Assembly: GCA_032358165.1 (NCBI GenBank)
Contig: JAALGY010000036.1
Coordinates: 1,240,001 to 1,304,000 of the forward strand
Direction of reading: 5' to 3'
From: Diplosphaera chodatii
Taxonomy: Eukaryota > Chlorophyta > Trebouxiophyceae > Prasiolales > Stichococcaceae
Length of the DNA: 64,000 nt
Numbering within the stretch: the first letter of the stretch is position 1; each line of letters opens with the position of its first letter. The notes beneath the pieces were generated by a model. That model saw nothing but the letters and a program-made list of their open reading frames with translations, searched no databases and had not been told where the DNA came from. A program made the position numbers and the translations under genes. Below, in pieces: positions 1 to 10,413 of this stretch.

Positions 1-876
1 CAGCTGCCAGCGTCTCTACAGGGTGGGCCTGCGGCGGCCGCGGGCAGCTCGCCCCTCTGCGGGAGCCCTGCCCGCCGGCCCGCCTCACAGCCTGCGCCGC
101 CGCCGCTGTCCCCTGGGCCCGACCCCATTGCTGAGCAGGTGCGACTCTCCCTTTCCCTATGCGTCTGCTGACAACGCTGATAGTTGTGCCTGTGCAAGTG
201 GCATGCGAGCATAGCGCCCCATCACTGGTCACGAGCAAGCGCGAAGCACATGCTGCACACGACGCACTGCAGTTCCAGTCCAAACACAGTGGTTCTGCGA
301 GGTGACCCTGCTGACTCCTGGTGGCACCTTCGCGCCTCGGCAGGTGCGGGTGCAGCTGGAGGCGCTTGTTGCGGAGAAGTCGGCGCTGGCGCAGGAGAAT
401 GCGCGGCTGCAGCGCGAGAACACCAACCTGCAGGAGCTGCTGTCGTACACCACGCGCCACACAGGTGTGCGCAGGGCGCAGCAGGTGTCGCATGTAAAGG
501 TGCATGCAGCTGCACCCTTGATTGCAAGCTGACCGTGTGTTGACGTGCCACACTGACCGCGTCACTCTGACGCTGCCGATCTGCTGACCCTGGTGGCGCT
601 AGTACGACACCGCGGGAGCAGAAGTGGGCCGCCTGTCGTGCAGGCTCTGGCTCGGTGGTGGGCAGCGACGACGAGGACGCGCTGTCGGACTGGTCCACCA
701 TGGAAACAGGGGCGGCGTGCCCCTCGATCGACAACGGGGTGTCGCCGGTCAAGATGGCCCGCCGCCGCCTCAGCATGAGTGCGTCTTGTGCAGCATTGCT
801 TGCACCGCATCCTGTTGAACGTCCTGCTCCGTGCCTGCAGCGTCTTGTGAATAGTTTGCCGCCACTGGTGTATTGA
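1..876 (+). CDS. Leucine-zipper (bZIP-like) protein, 3' part only
   Basis: The gene enters from the left edge. Exon 1-138 is Ala/Pro-rich and ends AG|GTGCGA. Exon 344-464 encodes a coiled coil with leucine heptads (LEALVAEKSALAQENARLQ), as in the zipper of plant and algal bZIP factors. Exon 644 onward is acidic then basic (GSDDEDALSDW ... KMARRRLSM). Phases 0 and 1 close across both introns. The 3' end is ambiguous: the frame stays open to a stop at 874-876, but a GTGCGT donor at 778 with an acceptor before 841 would stop at 852-854. The basic DNA-contacting half of a bZIP would lie upstream of the window, so calling it a transcription factor is inference. Any leucine-zipper coiled-coil protein would fit. 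Confidence 0.5.
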
Positions 877-1864
877 GCAGCAAGTCCGGGATGCTGTGTA
901 TGCAGGTGATGTTGAGGACGAGGGGATACCGTATTGCGCCGCAGCGTGCAGTCCAAGCACGCAGGGTGCAGGCCGGCAGCAGGCAGCCGATGATAGCATC
1001 CCTGACATTTCTGCAGTTTGAAGTCAAGGGTCAGCAGGCGTACAAAACAACGGCCATGGGCATGTTGCACGCGGTACCGTAGGTTGCGGTGGGGATTGGC
1101 AGTTGCACGACATTTCTGGGGTTTCAAGCTTTCTTGCATTGCAGCGGCTTCAGGCACTTCTGATGGCGGTCCAGCTTTGATGCCGTAATACTGTGCTTTG
1201 CAGGCGGCAATGCTGTATGCCTTTGCAGTTGCATGAAGTATATGGTATGAACAAGCACATAGAGTTTGGAAGACGGACAGATTACCCTTCAAAGGCAAAC
1301 CACCAGGCAATGTTTGGATCTCTACATTCAATGGGCATGTAGCCGCAGAGTACCATACTTGTGCGCCATGCTCAGGCAGGGCAGCAGGCCACCCAAGATA
1401 CTGAAGCTAGCAGTGTCAGCATGAGCAGGAGCGGGGTGCACTCGTGGGCTCACACTGGCACGAGTGCTGCAGCACCGTATGCTTGCATTCACTGCCTTTG
1501 TTCTTACGCAGATACCTGCGCATTTGTATTATCATCTCCATCCAAGCGGCTTATGTCAAAACCCAAGTGGCGGATCCCAATTTGTCTCCCCTGTCCGGTG
1601 GTTGTGGTAGTATTCCTGTGGCAACAACACCGCAGTGTGTGGGGTGACCGACCTGTCCTGCAGATCAGCTGGAATGCAGATACTCAATATGCTCTGCCAG
1701 CATACATGCAAAGCCCACCTGGCCTGTGTCTTGCGTCCTGTACTTCACCCACTCCCCAGGACCCTGCACCGGGTACCCCTGCGGTGCGAACAACAACACT
1801 TCACAAGCAACCCTTCGAGCTCAACACTCATGCAGCGTGGAGCAGATCGCAATCGCGCACGTCG
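877..1864. other. Non-coding interval (convergent 3' ends)
   Basis: No reading frame here has family similarity I can recognise or a consistent exon-intron pattern on either strand. The interval separates the 3' end of the leucine-zipper gene (+) from the 3' end of the CCCH/RGG gene (-), so it should hold both 3' UTRs. Confidence 0.4.
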
Positions 1865-3397
1865 TCAGCTCAGAGTCCTTTCGGGTTCTGTGCAGCTCTT
1901 GTCCCCGTACAGAGCACGCCACCTTGAGCACCATGCAATGTACATGCCGGTCCCGGTCACCTGCGCCGCCCAGTCGGCGTACTCGGGCGTGCCGGGCTGC
2001 GGGCCGCCCTCCACCGCTGGGCCGCCAAAGGCGTCTGGCTGTCCCCCGTACTGCTCCGGCGGCCCGCCGTACCTGCACCAGCATCACCAGGGGCGTATTG
2101 AGGGAAGCGACACTGTGCCTACAATGCCTGCATGCCCTACAACACCTGCCTGCCCCGGGGAGCAGACCTGGCACAAGCGCCATTGGTGTCAGCAATGAAG
2201 CGGTGTGGGCAGCAGCATGCTCGATCTGTGGCGGGTTTGGTTCCGAGCATCTGTGCAGGTGGACAGTTTGGTAAGCGCTGCAATACAGCTGCCAGCTGAG
2301 CGCACCCGCCACCAGGTGCGCCGCCGTAGCCACCCTGGGGCACCCCTCCATAACCGCCACCCTGTGCATGACCATGTCCGCCTCTGCCAAGCCGCCTATG
2401 GGGTTTGAAATGCATGGCTTGCATGGTTGGCACCAACTACAGGAGCTTGGCACGGTTCAGAGGACGCACCCTGCCGTATGGCTGGCCATAACCAGGACCC
2501 CCTACACCCCCTTGATAGTACCTGTGCACCAGTATCGAGCAGTCAGCATGGCAAGCAGTGTGAAGCTGAGATGCACATGTGCGTTCGAACCCTTGCAGCA
2601 TGGTAGACAGGGAAGCGATGCGGGAACAGCATCTGTATCTGCGTTCCACGCGTGTGATAAAGCTCGAGCTCACCCGCCAGCAGGACCCTGCTCATCGTAT
2701 CGACCGCCGCCCCGGCCGCCGCCCCCCGGCCGGGGTGGCATCGCCCGCAGCTCATGCTCCCTGTCGTAAAAGGCGCAACTTTTCTATGCATGAACACCAC
2801 GCAAGCTACTGGCATGTCAAGCAGCCAAGCCGGACTTCCGGGCCTCCAAAACAAGTCGCAACCCCTTGCAGCAGCGCATGGAGGTGGTGCTGAAGCATCT
2901 AAAGCTTGATCACCCGTGTGCGAAGTTGCAGTTGTCGCCAAAGCGGCAGTCGCCACTTTGCCACCTGCGAATTGTTTAGGATGCCATCAAAGCCACGAAT
3001 TGCTCGACACTGCAACTTCAGCTTTGTGTCACCACATCAGTCTGGTCTGTTCTCGGATGCATCATTTCGGTTTCATACCTCATACAGAGGCGGGTCTTTG
3101 CATTCTGCTCATTCCCTGTAACAGTGACACATGTGGGTTTGCAAGTGCGCGCAATGCCAGTTGTTTTGTGGTGGTTGTATACCACGGTGACATGCGGCAT
3201 GATATGATTTGGACTGGCAATTGCAGCTCAACATGCCACCGTGACTGCAAGTGAACTGCTGCACAGCATGTCTGCGGTAAACTGCACAGCAAACTGCGGG
3301 CAGCGGCACCTCTGAAGCCCCCTCGCCCGCCCGCTGACCCCCGGCCATACCCTGCATCAAAGCCTCTGCCACGCTGGCTAGGAAAGCTGCCGTCCAT
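1865..3397 (-). CDS. CCCH zinc-finger, RGG/GY-rich RNA-binding protein
   Basis: Likely RNA-binding protein. The start at 3397 opens an RGG-rich N-terminus (RGRGFDAGYGRGSAGGRGGF, exon 3397-3310). Exon 2964-2914 reads WQSGDCRFGDNCNFAHG, the C-x5-C-x3-H half of a CCCH finger. Exon 2760-2674 carries a second RGG box (PRPGGGGRGGGRYDEQ). Exons 2521-2470, 2361-2306 and 2072-1961 or further are Gly/Tyr/Gln-rich. Phases close from the finger exon to 2306. The last exon ends in PEYADWAAQ, then either splices at 1961 or runs on to a stop at 1865. One small exon carrying the first finger cysteine should lie between 3310 and 2964; I could not place it, because the two flanking phases (1 and 2) do not join directly. 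CCCH+RGG architecture suggests mRNA stability, splicing or RNP-granule roles. Confidence 0.55.
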
Positions 3398-3702
3398 CGC
3401 CGGCTATCTCCCCGCGCGGGGTTCCGAAGGGTGCTGAAATGTTCTCAGACCATCAGGCCAGCAACAATCTTTGTTGTCGCCTGGATCGGCACTGTGCAAG
3501 CCCGGATGCCGCTCGGTAACCACCTCAAATGTGCTCTGATCCGAAATTGGCGCTGCAAAAGTGTTGCAGTGCGCAGCGCAACATTGATCGTGCTTTCTGC
3601 AAGATGCCCGCCTTTAACGCATAACACTGTAAAGTTACACCGCCACAAACCACCAACGTGTGAGTCGAGTGAGCCCAGTCAAATGCTGTCCGGATGGGAT
3701 GG
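3398..3702. other. Spacer between two minus-strand genes
   Basis: This 305-base stretch holds the promoter of the CCCH/RGG gene and the 3' flank of the RNase P-like gene. No TATA box or coding signal stands out. Confidence 0.35.
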
Positions 3703-6453
3703 TCAATACAGCACCCACTTCCTGCCGACTTTGGCCCATCTGCCATGCCGCCTACGCTTCTGTGGCCGCTGCAGATCAGCTGTCTCAATAGCAGCCAGTG
3801 TGGCTGCATCCACTATGCTACCTTGCTCAGCCAGTGGAGTGTGCCGCAGGCCTGCAGCTGCTGCCAGATCCAGTGGTGATGCAGCCAGCGACACAGCTGA
3901 CGCAGGCGCCAGCGCAGTGGTCCTGGAATTTGCGGCGGATGGCACTTGCAGCTGCACTGTGGCGCCTGCAATTGGGGCTGCCTCAGCCGTGTGAGGCTGT
4001 GCCGCCTGACACGGCAGCACAGTGGCGCCGCCAGCATCTGGCACAGCAGCTTGCTGTGCTGAGTCAAGCATCTGCTGCTGCTCATGTGGCGGCTGCTGCA
4101 GGGTCGGCGGGCAGCCCTGGGAAGCCGACCCTGTAGCGGGCTGTGATTCTGCCAAGCCAGCAGACTGGTGCTGCTGCTGCTGCTGCTGCTGTGCGGTGGA
4201 TTGCAGAGTGGTAAGCTCAAGACCTACAGCTGCATCTGAGGTTGCTACGCAGTCTGCTGCAGCAACAATCGAAGACCGCAGTGTACTCATCGCAAGCCCA
4301 TGTGGTGGCACCACTGCTGCGGAGGGCATGTTAGCGTCAGCTGCCATGTGTCGCTCCTCAGCTGCAGGGCCTTGGGCTGAGCTGCCTGCAGTCAGCACGA
4401 CTGCAGTGGAGGGAGCTCACAGGCAATGGCGGGACTGATGTCATGCATGCTGACAACAGTTGAGACGGGCATGCACGGGATGTAAAGCACATGCTGGCTT
4501 GCGCAGCAGCACCTGACGGCGACTCAGCGATGGCAGCTGCGAGATGCGTGCCGCCTGGCGCTGCTGCACTGGAGACGAAGACATTTGCAGCCGTTGGCCT
4601 GGCCTCTGGCATAGGAGCTGCAGCATCTGGGGCGGCTGCATCAGCGACGCTGAATGAATGCATGGGACCAGCTGCTGGTCCTGCTGCCAGGGCCTGCGGC
4701 CTGCTGTGCAGTGCCTCTGCAGGCCGAGCATCCTGCGCAGCTCCCGTGGCGCCAGGCGCCACCCTACTGGGTGCGAGCACCTCGAGGGCTGCTGCTGCAG
4801 TGTCTCTGGGTGCCGTGGCACTGTGGCCGGCTGCCTCCTCCAGGGCTGCACCTGACCGTGCTGCAACCGGCGTCGGTGCAGGGTTGCCCTCGGACTCTGC
4901 TGGCAGTGTGTCCAGGCCATCGCTGGCGGGAGGCAAGGTCCTGGAGGCAGCAGCCCCATCCGCATGGTGCGAGCTGAGCAGTACAGGTGCTGCAGCTGCA
5001 GATGTCATACCCACATCTGCAGGCCGCTGCGCCGATGCACGATCAGCTGATGTCAATGCCGCACGCTGGATGCCAGCTGCTGCCGGTGGCAGCTGTCCAG
5101 GAAGGACAACTGCTGCTGAGGAAGGCTCGCTTGCAACCTGGGCTGACGCACGCAAGACACGATCATCTGCTGCCTTGAGAGCAGCATCCTCGCCGCCTGC
5201 CGCTTCCTGCTGTGCTGCAGGTGACGCCGGGGAGGGCACCTTGGGAGCATCTGCTGGCGCATTTATAATGCCCAGCGCACTTGCCATCTGCCCTGAATTC
5301 TGCACGTCACGCCCTGCCGCCGTTGGGCCGGCACCCGAAGGGCTCTCGGCTGCTGCGTGGTCGGTGGGCGCTGCACCACCAGCTGATGCCGCTGCTGGTT
5401 GATGGGCCGGCTGGGCTGGAGCCTGTGCGGGGCTTGCTGCTGCTTTTGACTGCCCGGCTGCACCTGCAGCATCATTGCACGCAGCCGCCTGCTCCGCTGT
5501 CTGGTCCTGCTGTGCTGCTGCATCCGCTTCAGCTGCTGCTGGTGGCTGGAGACTGCGGCCCGCGCTCGAGTCTGACGCCTTGGCTGCCTGCGCTGGCCGC
5601 CAGTGCCTGTGGCCGCACACCTGCATCGGGTCAAGATGCATCTCCATGGAGGCTACCTGGCGATCACATAGTCAGTGGTACATCATGTGAGCACATACGT
5701 GTCAAGGCAGAGTCGCGCTAGCCGCACACAAAGCGGCTGGGCACACCTGACATGTGCGGACGACCGCAGCATTGTGCGGCCTGCCCACCCTGCAGAGAAA
5801 GCATCATGAGGTTGGGATATCGTGTTGTCAGCCACATGCATACGTGGCTCAAATCCAGGTGGCTTCTGCGGTCTGTACAGGAGTCTTGCTCATAACAATG
5901 GTGTTGTACACTCGACAGTTGGCACCTGCTGTCCTTCCCATTGCCGCGAGTCGCAACCTTACGGGCTAATCGGCGGCGGGCGCCATGCGATATTGCAACC
6001 CGTTCCCTGGAGCACATTCATGACAGCAATTACGGCAGGAACCAGACTGCTTGTGCACTGCTGTGCACCCGCGCAAAAAACTCCAGAGCAGAAACCTCTC
6101 AGCCGCCCCATAGATGCAAGGCATGCGTCGGACACGCACCCCGCAGCACTGAGGATGGCTCCGCAGTTCGCGCAGAAAGACTGTAGCTGCTTGCTGGACG
6201 ACAACCCTCGCCCTGGCGTCTGCGCCTGCATCGTGACGGACAGACTCATACGGATGCCGCCGGCCCAGCTTACAGCCCCACACGTGCGAAACCATGCAGC
6301 AGTGCGCTACGGTCGTACCTGCAGAAAGCCCCTGCCCAGCTCCCGTGCCACAACCGGTGCTGTGTCATGAAGCGCATAAGCAGCCTCCAGCAGGAATTCG
6401 CGCTTGCACTGCTGCGCGCTGAACTGGCTGCGCTGCCTGCGCAGGTTGGGCAT
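3703..6453 (-). CDS. Rpr2/RPP21/SNM1-type RNase P/MRP protein subunit with long low-complexity tail
   Basis: Predicted zinc-ribbon subunit of nuclear RNase P or MRP (tRNA 5' processing, rRNA cleavage). Exons: 6453-6319 (two-helix N-terminus, KREFLLEAAYALHDTAPVV), 6186-6059 (CANCGAILSAAGC), 5789-5747 and 5620-4513 joined to give VVRTCQVCGHRHWRP, then 4385-3703. The two CxxC pairs and following basic patch match the Rpr2 family. The 4513/4385 junction closes in phase 1. The 6059 donor was chosen because it is the only one giving the phase 2 needed downstream, so the loop between the Cys pairs is the least certain part. Family members are usually 120-250 residues; this model is about 698. The extra 560 or so residues are Ala/Gln/Pro/Ser-rich with a Q7 run and end KRRRHGRWAKVGRKWVLY. 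The ATG at 5647 is not a separate gene start: the splice at 5620 completes the zinc ribbon. Confidence 0.68.
4171..4191. repeat. (CTG)7 microsatellite coding Q7
   Basis: Seven CTG units on the plus strand encode seven consecutive glutamines on the minus strand within the tail of the RNase P subunit-like protein. Confidence 0.9.
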
Positions 6454-7188
6454 GTGCCTTGAGCATGGCGCAGATGTACGGCGATCATGCCTCTGCTGTG
6501 TGTGTTCCGGCTGACCAGGACTGCAAGACCCGCGCTGGTCGATGTAGCAGCACCAGATGCCACTCCAGCCATGATGCAGACTACATCCCGCCGAATTGCA
6601 GGCCGTCCTGCAGACCCTGGCCTGCACCCACCGCATCACGGCCTTCAGCTTTGATGGCGCATGCGATGCGATGTCACCGTCATTGCATCAGATCCCCGTC
6701 GTTGAGCAAGGAATGTTATTGGGCGCCCCGCGCATGCCGCGGCATGGCCTCACACTGTAGCGACTGTTCTCTCATGACGGTGAGATGCCACCGACAGGGT
6801 TGCAACCTGCACTCATGCATCTATAGAAGCAAGTGCACCTGTGCACGACCCTCATGCGCAACTTGGTTGTGTGCTCTGGCGCCATGGTCTTGCATGACTG
6901 AATGCTGAGTGTCCCCTGCTTCCTCACAGCCCATGTGGTGGTCAAACTCACTAAACGCTGATCACATTTTGCCCTACGCGATCTCGAGGATGCAGCGTCA
7001 CGTCACAAGCCAAACACGAACTCGTTGACCTTCGCCCACATGCTCTGTGATGGTGGCGGCACGCCTCCCGCACCACCCTGCAGCACCGCTACAATTGCTC
7101 CATCTGGCATGGATCCGGGGCCACTTTCATGACACGAATGGCTGGAAGCTGGCAGGCCAGAGCTGGTTGAAGTTGCAGGACCCTGAAT
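6454..7188. other. Spacer upstream of the RNase P-like gene
   Basis: This 735-base stretch lies between the RNase P-like start (6453) and the NUP35 stop, both minus strand. Open frames on both strands show no recognisable family and no consistent splice structure. Confidence 0.4.
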
Positions 7189-9602
7189 CTACAGAGCACA
7201 TTGCGGCTTGATGCTGCACAGGTCGCAAAGCCTGTTCGGCCACATCGAGGTCACCTGCTGCTGCCCGCCGGCGTGGATCATGTACTTGCGCGTCAGCGCG
7301 GGCTTGGGCGCCAGGGATCGCTGTGATTGGGGGTCCGCGTCCAGGTGCCGCCGGATGGCGGCCCTGCAGCGTGCAGGGCAACTGTGGCTTTGCGTGTTTG
7401 GCACGCAGTTGGTGGCGAGCACGGTGACCACCCTTGCAACTGGCAGGCTCATCAGTTGACCTTGCTCAACCGGCTCCACTCATTGTATTGAGCAGCCTCA
7501 GCGTTGAACCACACGGCGGGGTGTGTCACCTGTGGACGTCGTCCAGGGGGCGGACGCCGATCATGAGCGAGGTGCTGAGCTGCTCGCCGTCTCGGTACAG
7601 CGCCCGCTGCGCCGCCCACTTGTCCTGCACGGTGCGGACATCCGCCTCACGGTATGCTGCTGTGAATGATAGGTGCAGACCAGGTATGCAGTCGGCAGCA
7701 CATGACACCTTGGGGCAGAGGTGGCACACAAAAGGTTTTCTGCAGCTGTGAGCATGCCAGAGGCAGAATGCATCAGATGTGGCATGCGCATGAGAGAAGT
7801 GTGTCTGCAGGCCATCAACATGGCTCTATGACGACATGGGTACCTGAAATTGCAGGTATAGCCAGTTGGCAGAGGCGGGTGCGCCGAAGGTGCCATGCTG
7901 CAGTATCTCGCCGCACTTGCTGAACTCACGCAGCAGCAGGTCCACATAACCCGCCTTGAACCCATACACAATGACCCACTGCATAGTGGCGCAGGGTCAG
8001 GTTGGTATGCTGTTGCCAGCAAGTTTGAGTTGTGGCTTGGCCAAATGCGGTTGTGGCATTGCACGGTGAACAGCATGATGCTTCTCTCAAACCTGCAAAG
8101 GCGGCCATACTATGTTCAGGCCATCGCCCAATGCAGTGCTTGCTGTCGTGATGCAACCAGCTTTCTCGCCGCGAACCATGTACGACATGGTGCGATGACA
8201 CGCCCATGCGCACCTGGTCGGTGTTGTCGTTGCTGGGCGGCTCAGGCTCCTGCGGCTGCTCACCCTCACCCTCTGCAGGGGCGTCATACATCTGTGTTAG
8301 CAGTATTGTGCGTCATATGTGCCACGGACCAGCGCAGCCTACAGCTGCAAGCCATGCACATGCGCCCTGCATCTCCTGCAAGGTGCCTGAGAGCGTTGCA
8401 GCACTCACCTGCAGCGCTGCTGGGCTCGGCAGTCGTGGGCGTGGCCCAGACCGCCCCAACTGCAGGCCACCATGAGGAATTTTCTTGTCAGGGTGACGTC
8501 AGTGCAGCATCGCTGCCAGGCTTTGGAGCGCCCAGTCAGACAGCTGAATTCTGCTGATCCTGTGTTGGACGCCGCCATGTAGTCCTGCAAGCGGCCGGCG
8601 CTGTGTGAAATCTGAGCGCAGCAGCGGCAGGTTGGCAGCACGGCGCACCTGCGTCGGGGTTGATGAACAGGCTGTCGGTGGGCGGCGGCGGCGGCGCCTC
8701 CTGCGGCGCCGGCTGCGGGGTGGTGCTGCGCCGCCGGCCGCGGCTGGTAGCCAGCCCGGGACTGTAGCCGCGGCCCAGCGTCGGCGGGGTCCCCCGCGTG
8801 GCCTGCTATGCAAATGCACATTATGCAGCTGCTCATGTCCATGGCACCATGTCCCGGTTGACGCGTGCTGCATCAGCGGGGAGAGCACGCCTGGAAAGGG
8901 CAACCAGAGGTCTTCTAGCACAATTCGCTGTCATGCCTACCGTCTCGGGCGGTGCCGGCCCCAGCCTGCTGCGTTCACCGAGAGCGCCGCCCCGGCGCCC
9001 AGCTGCGGGCGTGTCGGGCTGCACAGAGCCCTCCCTGTACACTGACCCTTCCCGCCCGAAGGACCGCCCGCCGCCCTGCTGCGGCATGTGCAGGTCGGAC
9101 ATGTCAGAGGCCATGGTGCAACTGTGCGGTGCGGAGTTGCAAAGGCACAAAGATTGCCATGGGCTTGTGGGTGCATCCAGCTGGGATGCGACTCGGATGC
9201 ACCCTTCCAAACACGTGTGGACGTTGCTGTGAGGCTTTGATGCTGTGCACCTGGAAACCTGCCACGCTGCCCATGCCCACAGAGCCCTCCCTGAAGAATG
9301 ACCCCTCACGGTGCTGTCGGCCTGCGTTGCATTGCAACACTGGGTCAGTGCATGCTCACAGCAGGTGCATGACAACACACGACACTGACGAAGACTTCAG
9401 CAGAGGGTGATGTGCCTGCTGCGTTCGTGGCATCGCACATCAGGCGAGGGCATTCAAGCGCACCCTGCTCGGGTGACGGCGATCTCGTGGAATTGACGCC
9501 AGCCTTCGGGAGGCGGTAGTCGGCTCCAGAACCCCGTCCATCAGCAGAGCGTGGCGTGAACAGCAGCGAGGTGGCGTAGCGGCCCTCGCTTTGTGGCGTC
9601 AT
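7189..9602 (-). CDS. NUP35: Nucleoporin NUP35/Nup53 (MPPN RRM-like domain)
   Basis: Inner-ring nuclear pore protein that binds Nup155 and Nup93 homologues and the pore membrane. Exons: 9602-9464, 9321-9251, 9078-8941, 8802-8649, 8459-8409, 8272-8214, 7978-7844, 7624-7530, 7363-7189; all phases close, giving 338 aa (human NUP35 is 326). The N-terminus has the family LLFTPRS motif and low-complexity repeats of REGSVY/REGSVQ type. The RRM-like MPPN domain reads WVIVYGFKAGYVDLLLREF, KCGEILQHG, ANWLYLQFQ then SLMIGVRPLD. The C-terminal SMWPNRLCDLCSIKP is where the family keeps an amphipathic membrane-binding helix; that role here is inference. The acceptor before 7624 was chosen because it gives QFQ-DKWAAQRAL, matching the family beta-strand/helix junction. 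Divergent from KLHDC4. Confidence 0.9.
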
Positions 9603-10413
9603 GGCGACAGATCAGCGGCTGCGGCGCCAAACCGCCAGTGTGTGATGGTTGGCAATGAAGCACAAAATCCAGCACAACTGCGATGGCGTTGAATGGCAAC
9701 AGCAGGATACGCTGTCAGTCCATGCTGCTGGGCTTCGCGGTCTGCCGCTCTGCGTGTGATGCACAGTTTCCTGCTGCAGCACAGCAATCTGGATCGAATG
9801 TCGAGGCTGCAGTATGCCTGGCCGACTGAGTGCTGCGGGCACGATAAGCAGCTCTGCTCGCCCCACGATACGAAGGTTGATAACTCGCAGTGGTGCACCG
9901 GTAATGCCGCTAATGCGTGATGTGCTACCAAAAGCAAAATATGACCATGAGTAGCTTTACAGCAGAGCTTGCAAGCATGCAAGGCCACTTCTATTCCCCT
10001 TGAAGCATGTAAGGCCACCGAGGCTACAACGCTACATGATTGCAGTTCAAGCGTCACATTGACTTCACACAACCTCAACACGTGCAAGAAGCAGTGTTGC
10101 GTACAGGCACTCAGCCAGCTACAGACGATGCATTGACAGCCGCACCGCACTCTCACCGCCATGCAGCGCTGTGAATAGCGGCGCCACATATAAGTGGGTT
10201 GGCTTGATCGCACTATATGATAGCGAGCCCGTCTGATGTCTCGAATGATCACTACTGGAATAGCTGATTCATCTCAGTAGGTGGGAACGCTGCGCACACC
10301 CTCATTATGAACATGCATGCCGTTACATCGTCAGCGCATCACTATGTTCGTGTATGCACGGGCACCGCGTTCTGGCATCAGCTGATAAACATTCGTACAC
10401 TGCTTCACGCAGC
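9603..10413. promoter_or_regulatory. Divergent intergenic region NUP35 / KLHDC4
   Basis: This 811-base stretch lies between two head-to-head starts (9602 minus, 10414 plus) and should hold both promoters. No clear TATA box is visible. A long minus frame across it lacks an upstream gene structure and runs into the NUP35 start; I treat it as chance. Confidence 0.5.

Noticed and set aside
222..1331. 369-residue open frame on the minus strand
   Set aside because: It lies antisense to the leucine-zipper exons, has Cys/His/Arg-rich shadow composition and no family feature.
2823..2979. Plus-strand frame containing MEVVLKHLKLDHPCAKL
   Set aside because: It is exactly antisense to the CCCH finger exon, which has matching splice sites and a recognisable motif.
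4491..5402. 303-residue plus-strand Ala/Ser-rich frame
   Set aside because: Mirror of the Ala/Gln/Pro-rich minus exon. The minus reading joins the zinc ribbon by phase-matched introns at both ends.
4513..5647. ATG at 5647 as the start of a separate gene
   Set aside because: Splicing 5747 to 5620 restores TCQVCGHRHWRP, the second half of the Rpr2 zinc ribbon. A separate start would leave only about 55 bases after the supposed stop of the upstream gene.
9599..10252. 217-residue minus-strand frame upstream of NUP35
   Set aside because: Cys/His-rich, no family match, overlaps the NUP35 start; it is intergenic.
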